This document shows, piece by piece, positions 17,546-27,330 of a stretch of 64,000 nucleotides of DNA. Origin of the DNA: Phytoactinopolyspora halophila (lineage in GTDB: Bacteria > Actinomycetota > Actinomycetes > Jiangellales > Jiangellaceae); the NCBI RefSeq assembly GCF_003287285.1, contig NZ_QMIG01000010.1:86587-150586 (forward strand), in the 5' to 3' direction. The notes under the pieces are model-generated. The model ran no database searches. It saw only the letters and a list, made by a program, of their open reading frames with translations, and was not told where the DNA came from. The translations under genes were made by a program, and so were the position numbers. Each line of letters opens with the position of its first letter. The first letter of the stretch is position 1.

Positions 17546-17589
17546 GCAGATCTCCTTCCTGCGCTCTGCCTCGAGTGCTCGAAGTGAAT

Positions 17590-17605
17590 TACTCTGATTA
17601 GAGTA
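17590..17605. promoter_or_regulatory. palindromic operator upstream of padR
   Basis: TACTCT-GATT-AGAGTA is a perfect 6+4+6 dyad in an AT-rich patch between the padR start and the end of the phosphodiesterase gene. PadR proteins commonly bind such short AT-rich dyads in their own promoter. Confidence 0.6.
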
Positions 17606-17632
17606 TTAGTGTCAGGGCAGACGTTGTCAAAC

Positions 17633-18346
17633 TCAGCGGGAAGGGCGGAGTGACTTGAGGAGCGACAGGTCCTTGCTGACCACGCCGGTGACCTCGAGAT
17701 CGTGAGCTTCGGCCAGGTGTTCTGCGGTGTCCACCGGCCACGTGAAGACATGCTCCACGTGGTAGCGCATCTCCGTCACGAGCTGTCGCGTCAGCAGCGT
17801 GCGGTGTACGGCGCAACCGAAGATCGGGCGCTGGTTCGGCCACGACGGCTGACCCTTGCGCAGTAGCTCGCGTAGCCGCTCCACCATGGGCCAGCTGCCG
17901 GCCGAGAGCACCGGGCGGACCTTGGGCAGCTCCGCGAATGCCTTGAACATCCACCAGTGCGGTGTAGACACCGTGATCGTCGTGTCTGGTGCGTGTTCGC
18001 TCAAGACCTCGGCGACCGCCGGCGCCAACGCGGGACGGAATCCTTTGAGGTCGAGAAGCAAGCGGTGACGGTTCTCGCCCACCTCGGCCAGCAGGTCGGT
18101 GAGCGTGGGGATGGCGGCACTGCGACGCGGAACGACGTCACCTGGATGCCACAGCAGCCGGGGGCCGAGGGCCTTCAAGTGACGCACTTCGGGGGTTCCC
18201 CTGAAGAGCCGGACATCCGCTTCGATGAGATCCACATCGGTGTCGAGCGCCGCTCGAAGTGTCGTCGTGTCGTTGGCGGCACGGTGGGCGATGGTGAGGA
18301 TGCCAGCTCCGCCGCGTCCAACCGTGGAATCGCCGCTGTTCGTCAT
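17633..18346 (-). CDS. glycerophosphodiester phosphodiesterase family protein
   Basis: A 237-residue cytoplasmic protein of the GDPD TIM-barrel family. The catalytic His-Arg appears as AHRAAND near residue 21, the metal ligands as IEADVR near residue 41 followed by a His about 14 residues on (VRHLK). The C-terminal half shows barrel strands ending VTGVVSKDLSLL. It lacks a signal peptide. The usual HRG is HRA here, a common actinobacterial variant. It probably hydrolyses glycerophosphodiesters. Start ATG 18344-18346 lacks a strong Shine-Dalgarno. Confidence 0.75.
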   Translation of the reverse strand: MTNSGDSTVGRGGAGILTIAHRAANDTTTLRAALDTDVDLIEADVRLFRGTPEVRHLKALGPRLLWHPGDVVPRRSAAIPTLTDLLAEVGENRHRLLLDLKGFRPALAPAVAEVLSEHAPDTTITVSTPHWWMFKAFAELPKVRPVLSAGSWPMVERLRELLRKGQPSWPNQRPIFGCAVHRTLLTRQLVTEMRYHVEHVFTWPVDTAEHLAEAHDLEVTGVVSKDLSLLKSLRPSR

Positions 18347-18458
18347 GGGTTGCGTCAGACTCCCGTCCTTCGCGTGTAACCTCGCCGAGTCACGGTGGGT
18401 TCTGACGTCATTATGACGCCCATCACGCCACACAAGCCATGGCGAGGGCCGCCAACAC

Positions 18459-19193
18459 TCAGAGGTCGGCTGCCGACCACACCGTGTCAGTGCCGGTGAC
18501 GAGCTCGATGCGGGCAGCTGATGCTCCGGGAGCGGGCATGACCCATGTCGCTCCCTCGTCCGGCAGGTGCCAACGCCCCAGTGTGACGGTCTCGCCGTTG
18601 TCGAGGCGGGCCCGGCATTCGTAGGTCTTCCCTCCGTAGCCGCCTGCGACGGTGACGACCAGGACCTGTTGCTCGTCGAGATAGCTGAGCGCCGCCGTGC
18701 CGACGAGCTCGCCATCCGGCGTCGCCAGCGGTGTTCCCGCGGAGGCGTCGTAGACGCTGGCCGGTGCCTCCTCGTCGGGCGAGTCGACCGCGAGCGTGCC
18801 GCCGATTCCGAGAGTGACGCCGAGCGTGCACGCGGCTGCGAGCTGGGCGAGGGTGCGCCGGCGAGGACGGCTCGCCGATCCGCCATGACCGGCGTACTCG
18901 GTGTGGACTGCATCCTCCGGGCCGTCAGGGTGGCCGGACGGTGTGGTCGAGGACGTGGTGGATCCGGCCGGGGGCAGCATCGCGGCGAGAACGCCCCGCT
19001 CGAAGCCCGGCGGCGGTTCGATCCTCGGTGTGGCAGGAAGGATGTGATCGACGCTCGTGGCAAGCGCGTCGTACTCCCGTTTGCAGGGATGGCATGTCGA
19101 CAGGTGGTGCACGAGATCGTGTGCCTCGGTAACGGGCAACTCACCCAAGACGAGATCGAGCAGCCTGTCGTCACCTGGATGTTGCTCAGTCAT
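18459..19193 (-). CDS. anti-sigma factor, RskA type
   Basis: A 244-residue membrane anti-sigma factor. The N-terminal zinc-associated motif H-x3-C-x2-C is seen in HHLSTCHPCKRE at about residues 29-40; one membrane span (LAAACTLGVTLGIGGTLAV, about 117-135) follows; the outer domain is RskA-like, ending in a beta-rich region (GETVTLGRWHLPDEG). It overlaps the ECF sigma gene by 8 bp, the usual arrangement for SigK/RskA. It should hold the sigma factor at the membrane until proteolysis releases it. Confidence 0.88.
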   Translation of the reverse strand: MTEQHPGDDRLLDLVLGELPVTEAHDLVHHLSTCHPCKREYDALATSVDHILPATPRIEPPPGFERGVLAAMLPPAGSTTSSTTPSGHPDGPEDAVHTEYAGHGGSASRPRRRTLAQLAAACTLGVTLGIGGTLAVDSPDEEAPASVYDASAGTPLATPDGELVGTAALSYLDEQQVLVVTVAGGYGGKTYECRARLDNGETVTLGRWHLPDEGATWVMPAPGASAARIELVTGTDTVWSAADL

Positions 19194-19761
19194 GGTGTTC
19201 CTCCAGGAGCTCGCGCATGCGACGCAGGCCGGTGCGGATCCGGGTCTTGGCAGTGCCCAGCGGAATTCCCTCGTGACGGCTCACATCGGCGGCTGGACAG
19301 CCGGCGATGACCGCAAGAATGACCGCGCGCGCCTGTTCCGGCGCGAGCTCGTTGAGCCGCCGGATGGCGGCTTCGGCTTCGAGGCGGTGCAGTGTGGTGT
19401 CGGTGGGATCCGGGACATTCAGAGTGCCATGAATGAGCCTTTCGAGTGCTTCGCCATCGGTCGGCACGGTCCGCCGCATCCGGACGGCGTCGATGGCGGC
19501 ATTCCTGGTGATGGTCAACAGCCAGGTCAGGGCCGAGGCACGGCGGGGGTCGAAGGTAGCGGCGGCACGCCAGGCGCGGACGAAGGCTTCCTGACTGACG
19601 TCTTCGGCCATTGACGAGTCTCGTGTGATGGACAGGGCCAGGCCGAACACGGCGCTCTGAAACCGGCGCACGAAGGCAGCGGCTGCCAGGTGGTCGCCGA
19701 GGGTCAGGCCCTCGACGAGAGCCGCATCGGAGGCGCGGTCGGCGTGGGTGAACATTTGCAC
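19186..19761 (-). CDS. ECF RNA polymerase sigma factor (SigK-like)
   Basis: A 191-residue ECF sigma factor. Region 2 spans about residues 28-95 (AEDVSQEAFVRAWRAAATFD and LTWLLTITRNAAIDAVR); region 4 about 130-185 (CPAADVSRHEGIPLGTAKTRIRTGLRRMREL). Linked with an RskA-type anti-sigma gene it corresponds to the SigK group. No Shine-Dalgarno is clear. The 280-bp region upstream is relatively AT-rich and contains an uncharacterised hairpin, but I cannot identify a firm promoter. Confidence 0.9.
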   Translation of the reverse strand: MQMFTHADRASDAALVEGLTLGDHLAAAAFVRRFQSAVFGLALSITRDSSMAEDVSQEAFVRAWRAAATFDPRRASALTWLLTITRNAAIDAVRMRRTVPTDGEALERLIHGTLNVPDPTDTTLHRLEAEAAIRRLNELAPEQARAVILAVIAGCPAADVSRHEGIPLGTAKTRIRTGLRRMRELLEEHHD

Positions 19762-20042
19762 ATTCGAGAATACGGCTGAATGCGTCGAAGAGATTGCACG
19801 ATCTCGACAGAGGAGATCATCTTCGCATCGGAAGGGCTCCGATGTGTGCAGTTCTAAACGACTCTATTTCGAGACTGTGAGTGTCCGGAAATATTGCGCA
19901 TACCAACTTCTGGAACGAGAAGAACTTCAGTCCCCACGGGTGAGCCCGGAACGGCGTAACGGAAGCGTATCGGTTACGCCACGGCTGCATAGAGCGGGAA
20001 TATTTTGGCGGTTTGTGCGCACTTCGGAGCACTTCACACGGA
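19762..20042. other. AT-richer intergenic region upstream of ECF sigma operon
   Basis: No supportable gene. This stretch has lower GC than its neighbours and would hold the promoter of the leftward sigma/anti-sigma operon. It contains a perfect 7-bp hairpin, CATCGGA-agggc-TCCGATG (19826-19844), extendable by a wobble pair, and a GATCTC/GAGATC dyad at about 19800-19818. A 106-codon rightward frame here lacks coding character. Confidence 0.5.
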
Positions 20043-20145
20043 AGGCGCCCCGCCAGGCCGGAGGCTGACGGGGCGCCTGCGCTTTCAGTGTGGGTCGGCG
20101 TACAGGCCGACCCGGCGTTCCGGTGAATTCTGGAGCCGGAACGCC
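20043..20145 (-). terminator. three consecutive hairpins downstream of cold-shock gene
   Basis: Three perfect inverted repeats lie back to back: 20114-20123/20136-20145 (10 bp, 12-nt loop), 20092-20099/20106-20113 (8 bp, 6-nt loop) and 20043-20052/20069-20078 (10 bp, 16-nt loop). The first starts 14 nt after the cspA stop codon on the minus strand. None is followed by a U-tract. They probably act as a reinforced terminator or protect the 3' end of the abundant cold-shock mRNA. Confidence 0.75.
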
Positions 20146-20158
20146 ACAATATGGGATC

Positions 20159-20362
20159 TCAGAGCGGGCGGACCTGATCCGCCTGCGGGCCCTTCGGTCC
20201 CTGTGTGATCTCGAACTCGACCCGCTGATTTTCGTCCAGCGTGCGGTAACCATCCTGCTGGATGGCTGTGTAGTGCACGAAGACATCGGCATCGCCGTTG
20301 TCTTGCGCGATGAAGCCGAAACCCTTCTCGGCGTTGAACCACTTGACGGTTCCCTGTGCCAT
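20159..20362 (-). CDS. cspA: cold-shock protein (CspA family)
   Basis: A 67-residue single-stranded nucleic-acid-binding OB-fold protein. RNP1 is KGFGFIAQ (about residues 13-20) and RNP2 is VFVHYTAI (about 27-34). Length and sequence are typical of actinobacterial CspA. AGGAGGA lies 8-9 nt upstream of ATG 20362. The gap to the next gene upstream (20363-20643) leaves room for the long regulated leader usual for csp mRNAs. The gene is monocistronic and ends at a triple hairpin. Confidence 0.95.
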   Translation of the reverse strand: MAQGTVKWFNAEKGFGFIAQDNGDADVFVHYTAIQQDGYRTLDENQRVEFEITQGPKGPQADQVRPL

Positions 20363-20643
20363 GTTCTTTGTCCTCCTAGGGGACGGTATGTGGGGCCGCA
20401 CCTTACGGCCCCGGCTGCTGCTGCCGTCTCCCGCTACCGTGCTAGGCACAGAGAAGCGAAAAACGCCCGCGCTAACATTCCACGGGCTGTCAAGGACGTG
20501 CGAGGAACTGTTACTGCAACCGCGCAAACAGTACCACCTTGTGCCCGCGCCCCGCAGCATACGATGTTCATTCTATTTGTCAAAGGTCCGTTCCCACACG
20601 ATGAACACGTCGTACCGCAATGCGTGGAATGAAGATCAGAACG

Positions 20644-21324
20644 TTAGGGAAGTTTCCAGTCCACCGGATCCATACCCCGAGCGCGCAAAATCTCGTTAGC
20701 GCGGCTGAACGGCCGAGATCCGAAGAATCCGTTCTGTGCCGACATCGGACTCGGGTGGGGTGATTCGATGCATGGCGTCTCACCGAGCAGGGGGCGCAGG
20801 TTGCGCGCGTCGCGGCCCCACAAAATCGCCACGAACGGTTTATCCCGGGCGACCAAAGCACGAATTGCCTGTTCGGTGACCGTTTCCCACCCCTTACCGC
20901 GGTGCGATGCTGGCTGCCGAGGTGCCACGGTCAGCGCCCGGTTGAGCAGGAGCACGCCGTGCTCGCTCCAGCGCGTGAGATCCCCGTTGCTGGGCTCGGG
21001 AAAGCCGAGATCGTTGGCGTACTCCTGGAAAATGTTGACCAGGCTCGGCGGTAGCGGCGAGACGTCGGGCGCGACGGAGAAGCTGAGGCCCACCGCGTGA
21101 CCCGGTGTGGGGTAGGGATCCTGGCCCACGATGAGCACCCGCACGTCATCGAACGGCTGGTGAAAGGCCCGCAAGACGTTCTCGCCGGCGGGGAGGTACG
21201 AGCGACCGGCTGCGATCTCGGCACGCAGGAACTCACCCATCGCCGCGATCTGCCCTTCGACCGGTTCCAAGGCTCGGGCCCAGCCGGGGTCGACGAGCTC
21301 GTGTAGAGGGCGTGCGTCTGCCAT
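20644..21324 (-). CDS. ung: uracil-DNA glycosylase (family 1, Ung)
   Basis: A 226-residue base-excision repair enzyme that removes uracil from DNA. Motif A with the catalytic Asp is [17 protein letters not shown] (about residues 65-81) and motif B is HPSPMSAQ (about 188-195); the FxxN-type segment LLLNRALTV is present. Length matches Ung of other bacteria. ATG 21324 begins a normal N-terminus ([15 protein letters not shown]). It is a single gene between cspA and the MFS transporter gene, all leftward. Confidence 0.95.
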   Translation of the reverse strand: MADARPLHELVDPGWARALEPVEGQIAAMGEFLRAEIAAGRSYLPAGENVLRAFHQPFDDVRVLIVGQDPYPTPGHAVGLSFSVAPDVSPLPPSLVNIFQEYANDLGFPEPSNGDLTRWSEHGVLLLNRALTVAPRQPASHRGKGWETVTEQAIRALVARDKPFVAILWGRDARNLRPLLGETPCIESPHPSPMSAQNGFFGSRPFSRANEILRARGMDPVDWKLP

Positions 21325-21388
21325 GGCGCCTCAGCCTAGAACACGCGCGGTGCGATCCGGGGACGGCACGGCGAAATCGCGGGTGTGA

Positions 21389-22816
21389 TCACGGGGCATG
21401 CCGCGAGGTCGAGCTCTCGTCCGGCGATTCTCCGCTCGGAGACCTTTCGCGCCGGACGTCGCCAAGCGCTGCGTTTAGCTGGGGTGGGGCGATGACGAGG
21501 GCGGCAACGGCGATGATGAGCGGTATCGGAGCAGTCCAGAGGAGTACGGCGGAGTAGGAACCGGCCACCTGGTGGACGAGCGCGAAGAGCAGCGGTCCGA
21601 ATGCCGTGGAGCCGACCGATACCGCGACGACGAGCCCGCGGATGGCACCGAGCTGTGCGGTGCCGAAGTAGCGTGGGAACGTCGTCGCCTCCAGCACGCG
21701 CATCCCGCCACCGGCGCCCCCGAGCAGCGCTCCGAAGAGCATGGCGGAAATTCCGGGACTGATGCGGGTGCCCCATACCAGGCCGACGGCGAGCATGACC
21801 ATCATCACGGTGATCAGCCAGCGCGGGCGTACCCGGTCGGCCAGCGCCCCGGTGGCCAGGGTGACCAGGAGCATCGCGATCGTCTGCCACACGAAGTTGC
21901 CGGCCGCCTCGGTGGGAGTGAGACCACGCTCGCCGAGAAGGCTGATCTGGTGGAAGTTGACTCCGGTCGACAGGAGCCCGCATGCGGCGACTCCGGCCGC
22001 GATGACCCAGAAGTAGGGGGTGCGTGCGGCTTCAGCCCGGCCGGCACCCCACTCGGCCGATTGGCGCGTGCCGTCGTCGCGGGCTGTATCGCCGTCGGGA
22101 AGCTGGCCCAGGTCAGCAGGGCGATCCCGCATCCCGAGCAGCGCGATCGGGACGACGATGGCCCAGATGAGAACCCCTTCCACCAGCCACGCGGTGCGCC
22201 AGCCCTGGCTGGCGACGAACCCTTCGAGGGCCACGGGGGTCAACGAGATTCCCAGCGCTCCGATCGCGGAGACGATCCCGGTGGCGAATCCGCGCCGCCG
22301 GGTGAACCACAGCGCGGCAGCACTGGTGGCGGTCAGGCCGAGCGCCCCTTGGCCGGCGAGCCGGATGCCGGCGAAGCCCACGGTGAGGCCCACGATCTCG
22401 CTGACGGCGGCGAGCCCGATGAGCACGGTGCCGAAAACGGCGCCGATGGCTGCCATGGTGCGGCGGATACCGAAGCGGTCGAGGGCGCGACCGACCCACG
22501 GTATGGCGGCCGCACCGGTGAGAGTGCCGATCAGGTACGCGGTGGAGATCGCCGAGCGGGAAATCCCGAGCTCGGCGATCATCGGGTCGATGAAGATTGA
22601 GACCGCGGCGGTCTGGCCGGGTGCCGTGGCCGCGAGGGCGATCGTCGCGTAGACGACGATGTGCCAGCCGTAGAAGCGATCGGGAGCGCGATATGAGGAG
22701 GGGCGATATGAGGACGGGCGGGGCAGGGCGAGTGCAGGCAAGCTTGGCTGCTCCGGGACTGGCTGGTCTGGTGAACCCGCACACCGCGGTGTGTGCTCGG
22801 TCTGTGCGGAGACCAT
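21389..22816 (-). CDS. MFS transporter (OxlT/MCT-like)
   Basis: A 475-residue major facilitator with 12 hydrophobic segments. The first loop motif GRALDRFGIRR (about residues 111-121) follows span 2, and the halves are separated by a charged loop (RDRPADLGQLPDGDTARDDG). The pattern resembles the monocarboxylate/oxalate antiporter group. The first 43 residues form an unusual Pro/Ser-rich cytoplasmic lead with RPSSYRPSSYR, from a 15-bp tandem repeat (about 22687-22715). Substrate unknown. Confidence 0.85.
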   Translation of the reverse strand: MVSAQTEHTPRCAGSPDQPVPEQPSLPALALPRPSSYRPSSYRAPDRFYGWHIVVYATIALAATAPGQTAAVSIFIDPMIAELGISRSAISTAYLIGTLTGAAAIPWVGRALDRFGIRRTMAAIGAVFGTVLIGLAAVSEIVGLTVGFAGIRLAGQGALGLTATSAAALWFTRRRGFATGIVSAIGALGISLTPVALEGFVASQGWRTAWLVEGVLIWAIVVPIALLGMRDRPADLGQLPDGDTARDDGTRQSAEWGAGRAEAARTPYFWVIAAGVAACGLLSTGVNFHQISLLGERGLTPTEAAGNFVWQTIAMLLVTLATGALADRVRPRWLITVMMVMLAVGLVWGTRISPGISAMLFGALLGGAGGGMRVLEATTFPRYFGTAQLGAIRGLVVAVSVGSTAFGPLLFALVHQVAGSYSAVLLWTAPIPLIIAVAALVIAPPQLNAALGDVRRERSPSGESPDESSTSRHAP

Positions 22817-22833
22817 GTTACGTCATCGTTATG

Positions 22834-23682
22834 TCAAGCGAGACGGGAGATGGCGGATATCGCCCCTCGCAGCACCTCTCGTACGCGATGAACGTTCTTC
22901 TCGAAGACCTCGAAGACGGTTTCCTGGGTGACGGGCTCCACACCGGGAACGCCTTCCAGCCCCGCGTCGTAGTCGGTGACGAGAGCGACGCCGGCGAACC
23001 GAATACCCGCCTCCATGGCCAGGGCGGCTTCGGGGTATTGGGTCATGTTCACCACGTCCCAGCCGTTGGCGCGGTGCCACGCCGACTCCGCTCGGGTGGA
23101 GAACCGGGGACCGTTGGTGACGACGACGGTGCCGCTGTCGTGTACCGAAACGCCTGCGGTGGCGGCGGCCTCGACGAGGACGCGGCGCAGCCCGGGATCG
23201 TAGGGCTCGGCGAACGGGATGTGCCGTGGCCCGTCGTCGAAGTGATCGTAGAACGTGTCGGCTCGCCCGGTGGTGCGGTCGACGAGCTGGTCGACCACGA
23301 CGAACTCGCCAGGGCGGATGTCAGGTCGAAGGGAACCCGCCGCAAACGGAGCGAGAAGTGCCCGTACTCCCAGCTGGCGCATGGCGTCGATGTTGGCCCG
23401 GTAGTTCACCCGATGCGGCGGTAGCGTGTGGCCGGTGCCGTGCCGTGGCAGAAAGGCGACACGCACGCCGTCGACGGTGCCGATGGTGGCCGGAGCCGAG
23501 GGCGTGCCCCATGGCGTATCCAGCTCCACCGATCCGGCATCGTCGAGGAACGTGTAGAAGCCCGAGCCACCGAAAACACCGATCGCAGCATGGGCCGTGG
23601 CGGGGATGTCGTCACGGGCCTCGTGCTGGATCTCGTCCTGGCCGGTGTGCGCCGTCCGCGGCTCTCGTGGCTGATCGGTCAC
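22834..23682 (-). CDS. mtnP: S-methyl-5'-thioadenosine phosphorylase
   Basis: A 282-residue purine nucleoside phosphorylase-family enzyme that splits methylthioadenosine (a polyamine/SAM by-product) into adenine and methylthioribose-1-phosphate. Seen: IGVFGGSGFYTF (phosphate loop), FLPRHGTGHTLPPHRVNYRANI, and NMTQYPEAALAMEAG with the conserved Met for ribose binding. GTG 23682 is chosen because GAGGAGGA lies 5-6 nt upstream; the frame is open nine codons further. A 24-residue hydrophilic lead precedes the fold. It is 17 nt upstream of the MFS gene and may be co-transcribed. Confidence 0.92.
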   Translation of the reverse strand: MTDQPREPRTAHTGQDEIQHEARDDIPATAHAAIGVFGGSGFYTFLDDAGSVELDTPWGTPSAPATIGTVDGVRVAFLPRHGTGHTLPPHRVNYRANIDAMRQLGVRALLAPFAAGSLRPDIRPGEFVVVDQLVDRTTGRADTFYDHFDDGPRHIPFAEPYDPGLRRVLVEAAATAGVSVHDSGTVVVTNGPRFSTRAESAWHRANGWDVVNMTQYPEAALAMEAGIRFAGVALVTDYDAGLEGVPGVEPVTQETVFEVFEKNVHRVREVLRGAISAISRLA

Positions 23683-23763
23683 GCTGATCCTCCTCGCGTC
23701 GGTTGTCATCGCGGATCCCGGCGTGTTCGCCGGGCGGGTGCCGGTCGGTTCGCGCCTTCCGGG

Positions 23764-24414
23764 TCAGGGAGATGCGCGCAGCTGGGCGCGCATGTCCCTG
23801 ATGGCCTGAACCGTGCCGCGGACGGTGCCCGTCACTTTACTGTTGCCGATGCGCGGGCGGTACGGAACCGTTCGTTCGACGATTCGCCAGCCGGCATGGC
23901 CCGCGCGCAGAACCATCTCCAAGGGCCAGCCCGACCGCCGGTCGGCGATGTCCAGGGCGATGAGCGCCTCCCGCCGGGCGGCGCGCATCGGGCCGATATC
24001 GCTGACCCGCGCTCCGCAGTTCCGCTGGACCTGGTGTGCCAGGTACCGGTTGGCAATCCGGACGTGGGGCGGAAGGGCGCCACTCGCGGGCTGCCGCGCG
24101 CCGAGTGCGAGATCCGCGGCTCCCGTGGTGATCGGCTCGACGACCACGGGGAGGTCGCGGGGGTCGAGCGAGGCATCGCAGTCGAGGAAGCAGACGACCG
24201 GGGCCGTCGCGGCGGTGAGGCCGGCGAAGCACGCCGCGCCGAATCCGCGACGCCCCTCGTGGATCACGCGTGCACCGCAGGCGGCGGCGACGTCCGCCGA
24301 GCCGTCACTGGAGCCGTTGTCGACGAGGATCGGGTGGTAGCCGGGCGGTATCCGGCCGAGCACCCACGGTATGGCGTCCCGCTCGTCGAGCACCGGAAGG
24401 ATCACGTCGATCAC
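23764..24414 (-). CDS. family 2 glycosyltransferase
   Basis: A 216-residue GT-A fold transferase. DVILPVLDERDAIPWVL begins the nucleotide-binding half, with VDNGSSDGSADVA and the DxD-like CFLDCDASLD near residue 80. It resembles small polyprenyl-phosphate or sugar transferases, but has no membrane span. GTG 24414 starts 4 nt after the stop of the DUF2064 gene, with GGTGA upstream; the two are an operon. The pairing with DUF2064 (a cofactor-like nucleotidyl/glycosyl transferase fold) is common in actinobacteria. Confidence 0.85.
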   Translation of the reverse strand: MIDVILPVLDERDAIPWVLGRIPPGYHPILVDNGSSDGSADVAAACGARVIHEGRRGFGAACFAGLTAATAPVVCFLDCDASLDPRDLPVVVEPITTGAADLALGARQPASGALPPHVRIANRYLAHQVQRNCGARVSDIGPMRAARREALIALDIADRRSGWPLEMVLRAGHAGWRIVERTVPYRPRIGNSKVTGTVRGTVQAIRDMRAQLRASP

Positions 24415-24418
24415 GCGT

Positions 24419-25153
24419 TCACCCCGGGTGTGCTCGATACGAACTCGCGGCGCCCGCCGTTTCGGGTCGCATGCCGATCCCGCTCCGGCCGGCGTGCTGG
24501 CGGGCAGCCAGGTGAGCATCGCCGATCGAGTCGACCGCCGTGGCCGTGTGCGAGCCGGGAATGAGCGCCGCGATGGCGCGGGCGTCGTCGGCATCGTCGA
24601 GATCGCGCAGCGTGCGCATGGTGCGCACGGTCATCCCCAGCGAGCGCAGCCGTGCGGCCTGTGCCCGAGCGGTGTACTGGCTGCTCATCGGTACGCCATG
24701 AAACATCTGGGACAGGACACCGGGATCCCGCTCGCTTGCCGCGATGGCCCACCAGCCGCCGTCTTCGGCCGGTCCCAGGGCCGCGTCGGCGGGTCCGGGC
24801 AGAACCGTGGCGAGCGAATCGTGGATCAGCTCGGCGGTGATCTGGGGGGTGTCCATTCCGATCTGGATGCCTGGGCCACCGGCGTGGGCCCAGGCGGCGG
24901 CAAGGCGCTCGTTGAGCGAGCCACTGACCTGGTGAACGATCTCGAATCCGGACGGCAACCATGGTCCCGGCTGCCCATCCAGGGCGAGGATGCGCCGGTC
25001 GACGTCGCATCGGGCGATGGTCTCCAACGTGTCGGCCAGCGCAGCCGTGGCGATCTCCGTGGCTTCGACGGCCGAGTAGCGGGGGCAGAGCCTGGTCTTG
25101 GCGTACCCGGGCACGGGTGCCTTGGCGAGGACAAGAACGTGCGACATGGCCAT
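24419..25153 (-). CDS. DUF2064 / TIGR04282 family glycosyltransferase-like protein
   Basis: A 244-residue protein whose N-terminus VLVLAKAPVPGYAKTRLCP and the GMDTPQI and GPAEDGGWW motifs are diagnostic for DUF2064 (TIGR04282), a GT-A-like family sometimes tied to arsenosugar or secondary glycan synthesis. The last about 30 residues are low-complexity. It forms an operon with the downstream GT2 gene and is divergent from a two-component system. No arsenic genes are in the window, so the arsenosugar label is not supported here. Confidence 0.85.
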   Translation of the reverse strand: MAMSHVLVLAKAPVPGYAKTRLCPRYSAVEATEIATAALADTLETIARCDVDRRILALDGQPGPWLPSGFEIVHQVSGSLNERLAAAWAHAGGPGIQIGMDTPQITAELIHDSLATVLPGPADAALGPAEDGGWWAIAASERDPGVLSQMFHGVPMSSQYTARAQAARLRSLGMTVRTMRTLRDLDDADDARAIAALIPGSHTATAVDSIGDAHLAARQHAGRSGIGMRPETAGAASSYRAHPG

Positions 25154-25266
25154 GACGCTAGGTGTGCACCGCGCCGTCGTTCCTTACGATGCGCGAAAGT
25201 CTTCGCCCAGAACGCGACACGGCGTGCCGAGATCAGTCATGGTGTTCCCATGATGGGGAGCAAGGC

Positions 25267-26033
<767 letters not shown>

Positions 26034-26037
<4 letters not shown>

Positions 26038-27317
26038 TCAAACGCCCGCTGACGACGTTGGCCATCCTGGCCTCGGCACTGGTCGTCGCCGGAACCATCG
26101 CCGTGGCTTCTGGCGTGCCCGTCGACGAGATCCTCGTGCTGCTCGGCGTGACCCTGCTCGCGTCCCTGATCGCCTCCGTCTTCGGCGGTATGGCGTTGCG
26201 CATCTTCCGTGGTCGCCCGGTGCGGGTCCAGATGCTGGTGGTCGCGCTCTCGGCAGTGCTGGTGGCCGTCACCGGCGTTGTCGCCGCCGCGTTGGCGATG
26301 TTCATCTCGCGGCACGACCTCATGGCGCTGGTGATCGTCCTGGTCGTCTCCACTGGCGTCGCCGTGGGGTCGGCCCTCCAGCTCGGCGACGACATCGACA
26401 CCGGAACGCGTGAGGTCGGTGATCTCGCCCGCACGATGGTTGGCGACGGCGGAGCCGTCGCCATGGAACGTCCGGCCACGATGACCGGTCCCGGGGAGCT
26501 GGTCAAGCTGGCCACGGAGCTTGCCGCCGTCTCGGACAGGCTAGAGGAGTCTCAGCAGCGTGAGCGTGCGCTGGAGGCGTCTCGGCGCGAGCTGATCGCG
26601 TGGGTCTCGCACGACTTGCGGGCACCGCTTGCCACGATCCGGGCGATGGCGGAGGCTCTCGACGATGACGTCGTCGACGATCACGAGACGATCGTCACAT
26701 ATCAGCGACAGATCCGCTCCGACGCGGAGCGGCTGACGGAACTGGTCGAGGACCTGTTCGAACTGTCCCGTATCAACAGCGGCGCGGTCCATCTCGGCGC
26801 GGAGAAGGCGGGGCTGGCTGACGTTGTGGCTGACGCGGTGGCGGGCACCACGTCGTCGGCGGAGATCGCTGGGGTTGAGCTTGTCGAGCGGATCGGCGAG
26901 CTGCCTCCGATCGAGGTCTCGGCTCGGGAGTTCTCCCGAGCTCTGGAGAATGTCCTGGACAACGCCCTGCGGCATACCCCGGGCGGCGGGTCGGTCGTCG
27001 TCGAGGCGGGCACCGTGGGCGGGGCCGCCGTGGTCTGCGTTTCCGACGAATGCGGTGGTATCCCGGAAGACGATCTCCCGCGCGTCTTCGATGTCGCGTT
27101 TCGCGGCGACGACGCACGCCGGCGCGACGCCCGCGGCGGTGGACTCGGGCTAGCGATCACGCGGGGTCTCGTCGAAGCGCATGCCGGGTCGGTGTCGGTG
27201 GCCAACCAGGCTCGCGGTTGCCGTTTCACCATCCGGGTGCCGGATGACGCGACGCAGGCCAGGGAGGCGACGGAGACCGAGCGTGCCGGTGTGCCAGATG
27301 GCGATCCGGCGTGGTGA
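26034..27317 (+). CDS. sensor histidine kinase
   Basis: A 427-residue membrane kinase with four predicted spans in the first 125 residues and little outside the membrane, so it may sense membrane state. The H-box is VSHDLRAPLATIRAMAE (His at about residue 190); the N-box is NVLDNALRHTPG; G boxes are DECGGIPEDDL and GGGLGLAITRGL. A HAMP-like stretch precedes the dimerisation helix. The ATGA overlap with the response regulator gene shows coupling. Expected partner: the regulator at 25267. Confidence 0.92.
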
Positions 27318-27330
27318 GGCCCGGGACCAC

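Noticed and set aside
19748..20068. 106-codon rightward frame upstream of the ECF sigma gene
   Set aside because: Lies in an AT-richer promoter region, has mixed codon use and no homology, and ends within a terminator hairpin.
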